Below are positions 46,590 to 58,215 of a DNA stretch of 64,000 nt, piece by piece (the stretch's first letter is position 1; each line of letters opens with the position of its first letter). The position numbers and the translations under genes are program-made. The stretch covers positions 8,717,282 through 8,781,281 of the forward strand of contig NW_006921533.1 in the NCBI RefSeq assembly GCF_000340215.1, written 5' to 3'. Source of the stretch: Pseudocercospora fijiensis CIRAD86. Taxonomy: Eukaryota; Ascomycota; Dothideomycetes; Mycosphaerellales; Mycosphaerellaceae. The notes under the pieces are model-generated. The model had not been told where the DNA came from. It saw only the letters and a list, made by a program, of their open reading frames with translations, and ran no database searches.

Positions 46590-47950
46590 TAGCGTCTGTA
46601 TTTATAGTCTATATTTCGCGGCGGCTAAGCCTCTATTACGAAATAAAACTTATATCGACGATATACTAGTAACTATAAATACTCTTACTATCGACCTACC
46701 TAAGGTTTATAGGGCTAATCCTAGGGCTAGCTATAATATTTAGACTCTTATAGATATAATACGCTACTATCGAAAGATTATCGTTATTACTAGGGCAGGT
46801 ATCTCGACCGTAGTAGGATATATATAGCTAGTATATTAACGTAAAGCGCCGCTAATATATACTATAGTACCCGCTTATCGTTTAACTAGTAGTTACTATA
46901 CTAGCGGTAGGCGCGACCTGTTTAACTCTAGCGTCTTCTTATCTATTACGAGGACCTAGGAGTTTCTCGATATTATCGAAGATATCCGTACGAGATCCGA
47001 TTACGCGACGCCTACGGTCTTCTATTACTAGGTAAACGAGCTCGTAGGCGAAGGTAGACTACTATGCCTCTATTTATAAAATATCGATATACTCGATATA
47101 TATACGAGTCTACTTAACTTACTTATAACTATACTACTTTAAAAGTTAAGTAATAGCGAGTAGCTACTAGTAGTTAAACTATATAGCTACGTCGACTATA
47201 GTATTTATAGTAAGTATAAAGTCTCTACGCTAGTCTTAGCTAGCAAATTCTGTAATATTTTAATACTTCCGGCTTGTAATAGTTATAGCGCCTACTCTAG
47301 ACGTAGTAGGGCGCTTACTAAAGGAGTAGCTAGACCGCGTATCGCTATATACTAGGACTAGCTCTTAATAGACGGTAAAGCTATTACGTAGATAGAAGCC
47401 GAGGATAGCGACGCCGAGCCGGATAGGATAGTTATAGTTAGTACTAAGCTCGCCGTTCCTACTATATATACCCTAACGACCTATTTTAATCGGATCGTCG
47501 GGTAACGAGGTAGCCCTCGGATCTAGATTAACTTTAATAGCCTATTATATTAGGATAGGATAGAATAGGACTTCGATATCCGTAGAAATTATAAGATATT
47601 TATAGGGAAATTAATATATATAATAAGATCTCTAGCTACTAGCCCTACTAAACCTAACCGGATTCTTTCCTCGTATAGTTCTTCGAAGTCGTAGATAGAA
47701 GTACTCCTATATCTAATAACTAGGTCGATCGATATCGGACCTACCGACGATACTAGCCCTTAGGGTAATTTAGGACTCGATAACGCCTCTATTTTAGTAG
47801 TGCCGTAGTACTAGCCGCCTAAAACGATACTTAACTCCCTACCTCGTAAGCTCCCTTAGCGGCTACTAGTATCCAATTAGCACTTTAACTATATATTTTA
47901 GCTACCTATAAAGGAAATAGTTAGGCGCTGCCGTCTAGTAGTAACTCCTA
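46590..47950 (+). pseudogene. Sirtuin (Sir2/Hst-like NAD-dependent deacetylase) relic
   Basis: One plus-strand frame (46753 is in phase) carries the sirtuin landmarks in order. Lys-Ile-Ile-Val-Ile-Thr-Arg-Ala-Gly-Ile-Ser-Thr near 46770-46805 is the NAD-binding Gly-Ala-Gly-Ile-Ser loop with its first Gly now Arg. Arg-Asp-Leu-Phe-Asn near 46915 follows. Gly-Arg-Leu-Leu then Leu-x-Asn-Ile-Asp-Ile-Leu-Asp near 47055-47095 is the Gln-Asn-Ile-Asp motif with the Gln now a stop. A zinc-ribbon region follows whose first Cys pair now reads Tyr (near 47200) and whose second pair keeps one Cys (near 47275). Arg-Pro-Arg-Ile-Ala-Ile-Tyr comes near 47340, and Pro-Asp-Arg-Ile-Val-Ile-Val-Ser-Thr-Lys-Leu-Ala-Val-Pro near 47420, the late Rossmann strand. 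The Gly-Ile-Pro-Asp-Phe-Arg segment is not recognisable. Size and order suit the fungal Hst3/Hst4 type, but subtype is uncertain. Sirtuins deacetylate histones in silencing and genome stability; this copy is dead. Confidence 0.82.
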
Positions 47951-50560
47951 CTCTATATAGTATATAGTAGTTATCGCCGCGGTCGTATAGTAGAAGTTAG
48001 ATATATTATAGGCGTTACGTAGCTTACTATAACTAGATATAGCCCCCGTATATAGACGTAGATAGATATAGTCCTAGAGAATAGTATATTAGATCTCGGT
48101 ATACTTATCGCGATAACTCCTATAGTTTTCTACCGCTATAATTTATTACTATAAGCTTATATATTTCGTATTATTAGCGGAAAGTTGCCTCCGCTCTACC
48201 GAGCTATTATCTTTCCCGTAAGCCTATCTCGGTAGTAGGTTATATAGGTACTATTTGTTATCTATACGGTACCGTACGTACGGTTCTAGGTACGAGCGTA
48301 GAAGACCTAGTAGCGTAGCCCTATAGACGAAGCCGGGGATAGATAACGGCCTCTATTACTCTACCGTCTCTCTTTACGACGATTTTGTCTTAATTACCTA
48401 CTACTATAACCTATAATCTATCTAACGACCGCAGTTTATAATATCTATTAGCTACTAGAAATTGTCGTAACGCTTCGAGCTCGTTCGCTTAGAGCTAGGG
48501 AAGTATTAGGGTTATATCTTTAACAATTATTCTATATATTACCGATATATACTATAGCTACCGGAATTAGGCGTCGGGCTAAATCTAGTTCTTACGCAAA
48601 ATTCTATCTACCGGCTTTAAGAACTTCCTAAATAGGCTCGGCGGTACGGATCGTATAGAATAGATAAGTAACGATAAACGGATAGATAGGAGGGTCTTAA
48701 TCGCGTATAGTAAGAACGGTATTAACGTTAACCTTTACTATCGTATAGGTTGCGATATCCGAGTAGAGCCTTTATACTCGTCGAATTAACTTTAAGCTCT
48801 ATAGGTACCTTTTAAGAGACCGACTATAGTCGTCGCCCGCGTTCTCTACTAGTAAGTAAATAGTCTCTAGAAGGACTAACTCCTCGACCTCCTACTAAAT
48901 TACGTTAGCTCGCTATATTAATATCTAGGCCTTCTACTCTTACTTAACCCCTAGTATAGATCGGTCGTATTTAGGTTAGATAGTATCTAGTATAAGAAGA
49001 TTCTCCTCTCTACGTCCCGAGCCGACTCTATACGAGTAGTTAATAGAGAGTTATAGTAGGTAATCGCGGCTATACTATAGGCAAAAGCCTATAGAATACG
49101 TTACTATATCTTAGCCTCCCGATATTCGTACGCTATAATACTATCGCGTTGTTTAACTTATACTATATACTAAGTGCTAACTAGTTCTAAAGTTTTATTA
49201 GAGATAAGGATTTTACTACTATAGCTACGCGTTAGTTATAATATTCGCGAGAAGACTACGGCTCTAGCCTATAATACTAGTCGATAATCGAGGAGATTTA
49301 ACCTAAAGCCTCCGCTACTATACTCGAGTCGTATTCTATCTCGAGCCGGTTCCGTACGACTACTAGTATACGTATCGCTATATCTTAGCTAGACTAAGAT
49401 GCGTAAAGATATTAGGTTAGTAGAGTATCGTTATAAAGAGAGGGATACGATTATAGCCCTATAAGGTTCTCGATTACTTTTAGTAAGAGTTATATTAAAC
49501 AATATATAGGTCCCTACTCTAATTAATCCGCCGCCTACGTTCGTCTTATATAAGAATCCTCGCGGAAGTCGGTATCTCGATTTCCCGATCTCCCGCGACG
49601 CGCTTAGCTAATTAATAAATAACGCTATCTTTCGCGTCGTCCCGAGTAATACCGGTCTAGCTTCCTAGTATCTAGGCCTTTATAGGGTCTTCTATAGCGA
49701 CTCTACCGTACTAATACCGCTATAATTAGGTTACCTCCTATCCCCTAATTTCGTATATCTCTCCCTATCTAACTATTACTATTATATTCCTAATACTAGC
49801 TCCCTTATCTAGTATACGTTAAGCGCTATATCGAGTACGACTAACTCGGGGGCTATCGAGGGCTTAGAGTATAGCACCTAGCAGCGAATAGTATACGCGC
49901 TAGCGTTAAGAGTATCGAAGCTCCTTAGTAGCTTATCGTAATAACCGTATATAGCGTTAAAATACTTAGGCCCGCTTTTTCGAACGATTACTACTAGAGC
50001 TACGACTATATATATACGAAGAAGTACTAGGTAGACGGGATATTTATCTATAGCGCGACTCTAGGCTAGGATAACCGATTAGGAATACTTACTATTATAG
50101 CCTTCCGACTCCGGTACCTATTACCTTTACGAGCGTATTTACCGACGCCGCTTTCCTAGAGCTATAGGTCGACTACTATATATAATCGGTTAACGATCTA
50201 CTATAGTTTATACTCCTAGCTAGCTATCGATAAATCTATAATAAAGTATCCGAAATAGCGGTTACTACTAACCTCTAGATTATATATATATCCGTATTTA
50301 AGCGCTTTATATCCTAGGTAATTCTATACGCGCCTTACTTTGTTTATAAGTTTAAGCGTATCTGCTTAGTCCTTACTAGAGACTATAGAACATTCTATTA
50401 CTAGTCTTTTATATATAGTAGGATTAGGAAATTAACGGATTTACGCGAATTGTAGGTGCTCGCGATACTTCCTATATATAGTATACTAACTTATACGAAC
50501 GCTAGATTCGATAGTCTTCGAGTTCTATACGATTTCGCTATCTATCCTCTATAGAAAGTG
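47951..50560 (+). pseudogene. Long ORF relic with weak SNF2-like features
   Basis: From about 48370 to 49520 a frame stays readable through RIP-type stops. The segment near 48480-48660 reads Phe-Glu-Leu-Val-Arg, then Leu-Gly-Lys-Tyr, then Leu-Gly-Val-Gly-Leu-Asn-Leu, then Tyr-Arg-Ile-Asp-Lys. This resembles motifs V and VI of SNF2-family helicases (Gly-Val-Gly-Leu-Asn-Leu; Arg-Ile-Gly-Gln). I could not find the N-terminal Gly-Lys-Thr or Asp-Glu-x-His boxes, so the call is tentative. Another frame with coding character covers 49560-50300. The relic ends at the 15-bp repeat flanking the 925-bp insertion. Confidence 0.35.
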
Positions 50561-50568
50561 TTAGTTGT

Positions 50569-50583
50569 TATATAGTAGTAAGG
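50569..50583. repeat. 15-bp direct repeat, left
   Basis: TATATAGTAGTAAGG, identical to 51509-51523. Best read as a target-site duplication of the sequence between them. Confidence 0.8.
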
Positions 50584-51508
50584 ACACCAATATGCAGCAA
50601 AGACAATAGAATACCTAGCCTAACAGACTATCTAAAAGGCACTAGACAAGATAAAAGCCTAGTGCATTAGGACTAGGAGGCGAGACAGACTACAAATAAC
50701 TCCCTAGAAAGTTAAAGACCTAGAGCAATATAGAGTCTTAATAAGAGAAATGCTAGAGAAAGAGCTTTAGGGACTAAACACAAGGCTAAAGGAAGACAAG
50801 CTAAAGGGAGAGAAACAAAGCCTAGCAGAATCAATTGCTAGACACCTATAGGAGCAGGAATAGAACAAAACACAAGTCAGACTAGGAACCCTAAAGGCAC
50901 TAATTAAATTTGGTTAACACAACTACTAGCTCTATAAGGACCTAAACAGGGCCGAGGCAAGCCTAGCTATCTAAATCAGATCTGAACACATTAGACTCAG
51001 ATCTTACCTATTTAGAAGAAACGTCCTAGGAATTGAAAGCAGAGCTTACTAATATAGCTACTAATCTTAGAACCCTAAGTATATGCTGCTAGTCTGCCCT
51101 TAATAGTTAGAAGGCAGAAGTAATTAGAGACTAAAAGCAATAGAAAGGGAATACGACAAGCTAATCTAGAGTAAGGAAGACCTAAAGAGGATAGTAAAGT
51201 AGATTATTAAATAGGGATTCGTATAACAATTCGCACTAGCAAGGGAAACTAAGGAGTAGATAAGAAGGAGGGAAGAAGAGGGAGAAAGAAGGGCAGGGCA
51301 GCAGGTAAGGTAGTTAGAGGGTAACAACCATAACACTAGTGCACCCTAGAGGAAGGAAAACAAGGAAACGAGGAAGATTAACACTTATAAATAGGACAGG
51401 AGGGAGGTTTTTACTAACTAAGTTAGTTTCCTACCTAAAACAATACATAGAAACAGACCTGCATAGGCCGAAAGGCACTACAATAGGCAAATGAAATATC
51501 TATCTATC
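50584..51508 (+). mobile_element. 925-bp insertion with strand-biased RIP and a coiled-coil ORF fragment
   Basis: Flanked by 15-bp direct repeats, which is long for LTR or cut-and-paste elements and typical of target-primed non-LTR insertion. The 3' end is TATC-rich, like a short retroelement tail. Unlike its surroundings it keeps many CpA while TpG is rare: 19 against 4 in 50641-50940 by eye. A plus-strand frame from 50600 to 50935 is rich in Lys, Glu, Leu and Gln, with stops at likely Trp codons, and suggests a coiled coil. A second Lys/Glu/Arg-rich stretch lies at 51150-51300. No endonuclease or RT is present, so this is either a truncated LINE or a non-autonomous element. Confidence 0.6.
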
Positions 51509-51523
51509 TATATAGTAGTAAGG
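51509..51523. repeat. 15-bp direct repeat, right
   Basis: TATATAGTAGTAAGG, identical to 50569-50583. Confidence 0.8.
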
Positions 51524-52300
51524 TAGTAGCTAAGGGTTTAACTTACCGATATACTCTATAAGTATCTCGAGGAGAATAGAGGAGGTACTACTATAGGATC
51601 CTAAGATTGTTATAAAAGCTTAGAACGACGAGCTATATAAAGCTAAGGCTAAAAGATAGGCTAGAGTTACTACGAAAGATGCCGTAGAGCTTAAGCGGCG
51701 ATAGTATATATAGTTAAATTTAGGTCTATAGTCTCTATCGTCCCTACGCTCGGCTCTTAGAGTATAAGGGCTAGGAAGGAAGAGGCTAGCTTTAGGGCAA
51801 GGTATTAAAGGCGACGACAACTTCTAGGGATACCGGTATATAGTCCTTTAACTATAACCTAGGGGAAAAGGTTATAGATAGCGCGAAAGTAAGCTATATA
51901 GTAAAGGTAGATACCTAGAACAGTTAGAAGGTATATCGTAAGGAGAGGGGAGTCTACGCTAAACGATAGTAGTACTATAGATTATAACTAGCGAGTATAG
52001 CGTAAAACAAACCCTTCGTTTCTAACATAGTTTAAGGACTAAGAGGAGGAGGGATCCGCTCGCTAGTAGAGAATAATAGATAAGGTTAGTTAGTCGCCGA
52101 TACTTATCGTATAGAGGGAGCTAGTAGAAGGTACCTTAGTAGCTTAGTCTAGAAGCATTAGTTAATTAGAATAATACTATTATTCGATAGTACCTCTTAG
52201 ACAAACTTTCTATACGGAGAGCTCTATCCTTATCTAATAGTAGAACTATCTTAGAAGGGCTTAGGTAGTATATTAGCGAAGAATAGTATTATATACTCTA
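51524..52300 (+). pseudogene. ORF relic E, unidentified
   Basis: A plus-strand frame through about 51600-52020 reads as Lys/Arg/Gln-rich coding sequence with RIP-type stops, for instance Lys-Ala-Lys-Ala-Lys-Arg near 51640. No domain is recognised. Its upstream part may continue the relic ending at 50568, interrupted by the 925-bp insertion. Confidence 0.35.
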
Positions 52301-52547
52301 TATATTAGGGTAAGTAGACGGAGACTATACTAGATATTAGCTACTAAGGTCGTAGAGTAGTCGTAGCTAGTCGTCCGCGTAGTAGTAACCGCTATAACCT
52401 TTCTAGGCGCCGTTAATGTTAGATCTATAGTGCCCGCAAAGCATTTATACTATTATTAATCGCTAAAAATATCCCGCTAGACCTAGGCTAGGACGATATC
52501 GGGCCTATAGCTCGAGGCTCGCTATACGTCTAGCTAAATACAAATAG

Positions 52548-52595
52548 TAGGTATATTAATTACCGATCGCGAGCGGAACGCGATTAATATACCTA
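52548..52595. repeat. TATATTAAT-type hairpin, locus 4
   Basis: Perfect 13-bp arms TAGGTATATTAAT / ATTAATATACCTA around a 22-base loop rich in CG. It lies 36 kb from the nearest other copy. Confidence 0.85.
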
Positions 52596-52742
52596 CTACT
52601 ATTTCCGTAACTGTAAGTTCTATTGAACTAGTACGCTATAGTTATAGTATATAACAACCGGCCTCTACTCTCCTCTCTTACTACTAGTTATAGAGGCTTA
52701 AGAATACTACCGTAAGGCGCTCTCGAATAAAGGTTATATAGA

Positions 52743-52771
52743 TTTCGCTAGGACGGTTCTAGCGAAAATAT
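52743..52771. repeat. Palindrome related to the double-hairpin module
   Basis: ATTTCGCTAGGACGGTTCTA then GCGAAAAT: 10-bp arms ATTTCGCTAG / CTAGCGAAA(A)T around GACGGTT. It corresponds to the first half of the module at 8037-8075. Spacing from the upstream TATATTAAT hairpin (about 195 bp) is close to that in repeat copies 2 and 3 (about 165-175 bp). Confidence 0.7.
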
Positions 52772-53875
52772 AGCCGGTTAGTCTTAGTATTTTTTAGGAC
52801 TTCTATAGGCTAAAGAGATAGGAATAATACGATAGGTCTATACGGTATTGTATTCTATCTCTTTATAGACTCGTACTAGTAGGTATATAGCCTAAGGATT
52901 AGAGTTCCTCCGTTTTTATCTAAGCTATACCGCCTACGTTTAACTCCTTTACTAATAAGTCTATTTGCTATATCTACTACTCCTCGGTTAGGTCCTATTC
53001 CTCCTCGGAAGCTTAAGCTTCTTTATAGTATCGTCCTCTACTATACGAGTACTTCGAACGCGTTTTATAGTATTAGGCGAGCTAGATATTCCGCCGTCTT
53101 CGTCTTCCCTATACTTACGCTTTAAGTATAGTACTAACTCTATTACTATACCGGTAATAAGCATCTCCTAAACCTTGTCTTATTACTCTATACTAGTATT
53201 AGCCTTAATCGCTACGCTAGGGTAAACAACCTACGAACCTTAGATAAGGATCTTCTTCGAGCTTAGCTATATATAAACTTAGCCGCCTTTCTTCGTTTCT
53301 ACCTAATTATTAGCGCCTATACTATATAGTACTAGCTATATATCTTACTCTCGGTATTAGTCGCTTCGCCCTTATCTCTATAGAGACTTTTTAATTTCCG
53401 ATCTACTACTTCTTTTACTTTCGGGTCTTTCGCTAACTATATCGTAGTTAGTCGTAGCGGTAGTAACGAGAAGACGATATATAAATACCGTATCCTATAG
53501 TTCCTCCTCTAACTAGTAGTATAGCGATACCGCGTCTTTCGAGGCTATTTTCTACTATAGTAGTCTATAGTTGTTGCGTTACTAGTCGCGGTATAGTACC
53601 TAGGTAGCTATTAGAACTATACCCGGTACGTAGTAGGGCCTAGCTCGCTACTATAGAAACCGGTAGAGATTCGCTTTCGCGCGTCGGCCGTGTTTCTCAA
53701 GTCTTTATTTTAAAAATAAATATAAGCGGGACCCTACTTCGCTATAGACCTCTATCCTTCCGCGCTCTACCTACTCTACCTTTCTATTCTCTATAATACT
53801 AGGTCTATAGTACTCGATACTAGACTACTATATCGATTTAATATCCGATTTATATAGTCCTAGTCCTAAGAAGGG
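52772..53875. other. RIP-degraded sequence, no gene assigned
   Basis: Coding-like CpG-rich composition, but frames change too often to follow. No repeats noted. Confidence 0.35.
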
Positions 53876-53879
53876 CGCC

Positions 53880-54940
53880 GGCGAGATAGAGCCTAAGGTT
53901 AGTACTAGTTAGTAAACTAAGCGGGATCGGATACTTACTAATATAGTCTTAGAAGAGCGAGGAGGCTTAGCGTCTCGAGGTTAGTATCGTTAGTTACTTA
54001 GGCTATCTCGACTATATACTAATATACTTCTAGAAGAGACAGGCGCTAGAAAGCTCTAGAAAAGATCTACCGCTAACGGCGTAGTATATAAGTAAGCTAA
54101 CCGATCCTCGATAGGTAAGTAAACCTTACTAATTATTACGGCTATATAGAACGTAGCTATAGAGAGGCTAGCTCGGAAGCCGGACGTAGCCGAACTTCGT
54201 AAACTAAAGGGACTAAGATTCTTATCTCCGATAATAAGGCTAATAAAGAGGTTAAGACGCCGGTTAAGAAGCTATAAGGGGCGAACGCGACTATCGACTC
54301 GTCTTCGCCTACTAATTAGGTTCGTACCCTATTTAAGAGTAAGATAGCTAATCTCCTCTAGATAGCTAAGATCGATAAGACGCCGCTATAGTCGTATAAG
54401 CGGGCGCCTACTTTAGGACTTAATAAATATTTAGTGCCCTCGGATAACCCGATATTATTCTACGCCTAGAACCCTAGAACCTAGGCCTAAGAAGGTATTA
54501 TCGGCGAGGTCTTTATACTAGACTTAATACCTAGTAAGAAGTATATATATAGTAACCTAGAGATCGAGCCTATACCTATCTAGCCGCTAGTATCGTCGAC
54601 TATCGGCGGTAGTAGGAAGTAGGTAGGTAGTTCCGATATACTAAAGAAAGCGTAGCTAGAGAGCCTTAAGCCTAAACCCTCGCCTAGTAAGACTAAGCTA
54701 ACGACGTCGGTAAAGGGGCCTCCTAGTAGTACTTAGAGTAAGAAGGATACTAGTAGCTACGCGGAGGAGCTCGGAAAATATCGTCGGCTTACTATAGTCG
54801 AGTCGGTAGGTACGGCCGATAAAAAACGCAAGTACGAGTCTCCTAGCCCGCTATCGTCTAAGCTAAACTATTAGGCGTTAAAGTCCCCTAAGACTACTTA
54901 CTCCTCGAGTACTACTCGTCGAAACCGCTAGAAGGGGTAA
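53880..54940 (+). pseudogene. ORF relic F, Lys/Ser/Pro-rich, unidentified
   Basis: Readable from about 54230 to a TAA at 54938-54940 in one frame with RIP-type stops. It includes Leu-Glu-Ser-Leu-Lys-Pro-Lys-Pro-Ser near 54660-54690 and a Ser/Thr/Lys-rich C-terminus near 54720-54935. The composition suggests a disordered nuclear or gag-like protein. No family is recognised. Confidence 0.4.
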
Positions 54941-57900
54941 GCGACGCAAATTCTACGCCTACTTCGCTATAATAAAGGAGAGCTCCCTCGGGGAATACTC
55001 TTATCCGTTAGGCTAATTAGCCCTAGCTAAGGACTCGCCTAAGGTTATATAGGACTTGCTTATAGATATTAGAGTACGATAATACTTATCGTAGCTATAT
55101 TAGGGTTATACCTAGACGATATAAAGCGCTACGCTAGAGTATAAGTAGTAGAACGAGGAGCGCTAGATATACCTCTTATACGAATAATCTCTCGTACGAC
55201 GCCTAGTTACTACTACCTCTTATCCTATAATCTCTCGGCGTAGCTATGCTATCCGGTAGCCTCGCTTAGGGTTTTAATTTATATTTAATAGTAAATCTAA
55301 ATCTAAATTAAATCGGATTTAATATTTACTAGCTATAGGTAGACTTTAGTATAGTTACGCGTACTTTTAAGACTATATTACGCTAAGATATCCCGTATAC
55401 TATATCCCGCGAGTCGAAGGGTCTACCTTTCTACTTTCGATATTTGCTACCTCTAGCGAGATATTACAATTACTATCCTATCCCCTCCCTACGCCTTAGT
55501 ATTGTCGTATAAGGTATATAAGCGTATATTCTAGCCGCTAGTATAGATACGATACTAATATATCTAGATACCTAGGTATAAGAAGTCCGAGTGCCCGATA
55601 TATAGAGATACCCTCTATTTAGTACTATACTCGGATTAAAGAGCTTAAGCCTTAATAGCGGAGTAGGTCGACGCCTTAGCTTAATAGTACGCTACCTACG
55701 GTAAGATTCGGGTCCTATATTGTCCTAATCTTAAGACCGCGCGGGGATACTTCGAATATATCGATTCCTATAATATATAAGGAGTAGTAGTTACAATTTA
55801 GTTCGCCTCGTCCGATTTATATATATACTATATCTATTATAGTACTACTCCGCTAACTAGAAATAGCGAGACTACTTACGGCGCTAATATCTAGACCGCT
55901 AATAGAGATTACCCTACTAGCGCGAATTATTCCGTAAAGTAAGAGCCCGAGGATAATAGTAACTTAGAGGGCAGAGCTATCGTCTCTAAGTCTTAAGCGC
56001 TAGATTTAGTTATAGCCTTTGCCCGCTCTATATAGGCTTAAGCGTAGGTTAACCGTATTTACGGTTACGTATATCGAGGGCTTCTACGGGCGTACTAGGG
56101 AGATATCTACCCGTTAATAACGTCTATACTATACTAGTATTAGCCTAATACTAAATATAGACTTTACTTAATTACGGTCTATACTCTCCTTATACTACGT
56201 ATTCTCCTCCTATTAATATCTAATCGTTATACTATATTCCCTCGCTACTACTACTATATAGTAAGTCGATATCTATATTACCGGTATCCTATCGCCGCCT
56301 ATTCCTCGCTATACGACTCGAGTCTTACTATTTCCGTAGACCTAACTATACTCGGAAACCTATTACTTAGACCTCCCTCCTCCGCCGAGAGCGTATAAAA
56401 AACTCTAGTAGCCCGAGTCTAAATAATAACAAATAGTACGTAATCTTTAATATATCCTTTACCGTCTAATTTAGGCGCTCGGCCTATCGCTAGAGCGTTA
56501 TTAATAGAGAATATACTTCCGCTAGCTCTTTATTTACAATATAGCGTACGGTAAAAGTATAGTCTATAGAGTCTAAGGCTAGGCGCCCGATTACTAGCCG
56601 CGTAATTCTATTCTCGGTAATACGTAGACTATCGCCGAATATACCTAGAGAGCGCTATATAATAGGCGTAATCGCCGCTATAAATTCGTATATAGATAGG
56701 AGCTCGTCGAAGCGGAAATAGACGCTTAGGGTAGTAAAACGAATATCGTTTAGATAGCTAGCTATTATATAGATCTACTAGCTATATTGCTTAGTATTAC
56801 TATTATCGACGGTTGCTTCGAATCGGTTTATTATATAGTATAGCCCGAGCGTCTCGCGTCGGATATCTCTAGAAACTTAGAGAAGTCTAGGTATATCTAC
56901 TCTCCCTTATCGCGATAGTCTAATAGGGCTCGCTTCGCGTAGTATAAGATAATATATCTAGTTTCGAATCTTAGGCAGAAGTCTTACGTAGAAGCTTTAC
57001 TTATTTATCTCTACCGAAGCCTTAGTACTACTCGGCCGACCTTATACTAAGTATACGGCGCTATCGATCGCCTACTACTATTAGTACCTCTCTAAGTATT
57101 CCTCGCCTATTTCTACTCCTACGTACTATTATTATCTAAAGTATACTAGATCTAGATACTATAGGCCCTTTTATAGTAGCGTAGCCTAGATTATATCCTA
57201 CGTATAATCCTAGATTCGGCTCGACGCGCGCGATCGTCTATATACGTATCCCTTTATTGCTCTATTAATAAGTTAATAACTAAGACCTATACTAACTCGA
57301 CGTAACGCCGCTTTCCTCCTATTTTAAGACCCTACTATAACGATTATTCCTTACCTATACTACGCTCTATCCTAGCTAGTAAACTACCTATTATAGTATG
57401 TCTTTAACTCCTTATCTATTACTAAGTTATATCGGCTAATATTAGGTATATAGAAGACGTAGGACTTAGCGGGTACTCCGCTACTACTATATTACGATCC
57501 TAACCTAAGCGATATAGATAACGATAGCGACTAGCTTAAGGAGTCTACGCTATACTCTATAGACTACTATAGGCTTATAGGAGGCAGCCTACTACTATAC
57601 TTACTAGTAGTTACCCGCCCGGATATAGAATAGTATTAAGCGACTATCTAGTAGAACTTATTAGAGTATAGATACCCCGAATCTACTCGCTAGCTAGGCT
57701 TAGTAGAGGTATACCCTCTCGACCTCTTAGGCTTAATTCGTAGCGCTAACTAAGCTATAGGTCTTTATATAGTTATAGTAATAGGTATACGAGTAATATA
57801 CCTTTTCCTAGGTATATAGCGTTAGTAGTATAACTCTCCCTACTACGGCGTTATTAGCTATAGCTTAGGCGGTATATTATACCTACTATAGGAAAAGCGC

Positions 57901-57980
57901 GTCGTCTTCTAGTATAGTCTACTGCCCTATACCTAGTACTTCTAATTATATACCGGCGCCGTAAGTATCTAATTAGGAAA
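54941..57980. other. RIP-degraded sequence with coding-like stretches, unassigned
   Basis: A short plus-strand frame near 55570-55790 looks coding (Arg-Val-Leu-Tyr-Cys-Pro-Asn-Leu-Lys). Frames elsewhere are very broken. A Copia-type RNase H was considered for 57500-57950 and not supported. Confidence 0.35.
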
Positions 57981-57989
57981 GTAGCGAAA

Positions 57990-58215
57990 CTATAGATATA
58001 GAAGAGCTATAGCGTCTTCGAGAGCGGAAGGCGTCTATACTAGCTTATAATAAGGCCCTTTAAGAGACGGCTTTAAAATAGGCGAAGTAGTAGGGAGATC
58101 TCGAGAAGGAGGTAGAGCGACTTAGAAAGGCCGAGTAGCGGTAAAAGTAATAGAAGAGGGCTATCGAGCGGAAGCGGTAGAAGGAGGAAGCTACGAAGCG
58201 TTAACTCGAGGTATA
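57990..58215 (+). pseudogene. Coiled-coil ORF relic
   Basis: A plus-strand frame is dense in Glu, Lys, Arg and Gln/stop with a heptad feel: Glu-Leu-x-Arg-Leu-Arg-Glu-Arg-Lys-Ala near 58005-58035, then Leu-Glu-Lys-Glu-Val-Glu-Arg-Leu near 58100. It probably forms the end of a longer relic. Gag or a structural protein is possible. Confidence 0.45.

Noticed and set aside
51620..51820. Minus-strand frame of 66 codons
   Set aside because: The plus strand has the more coding-like reading here (relic E). The minus frame shows no domain.
57500..57950. Possible Copia-type RT/RNase H with a Thr-Arg-Pro-Asp-Ile string
   Set aside because: A single short match. The flanking Copia motifs and the catalytic box are not found.
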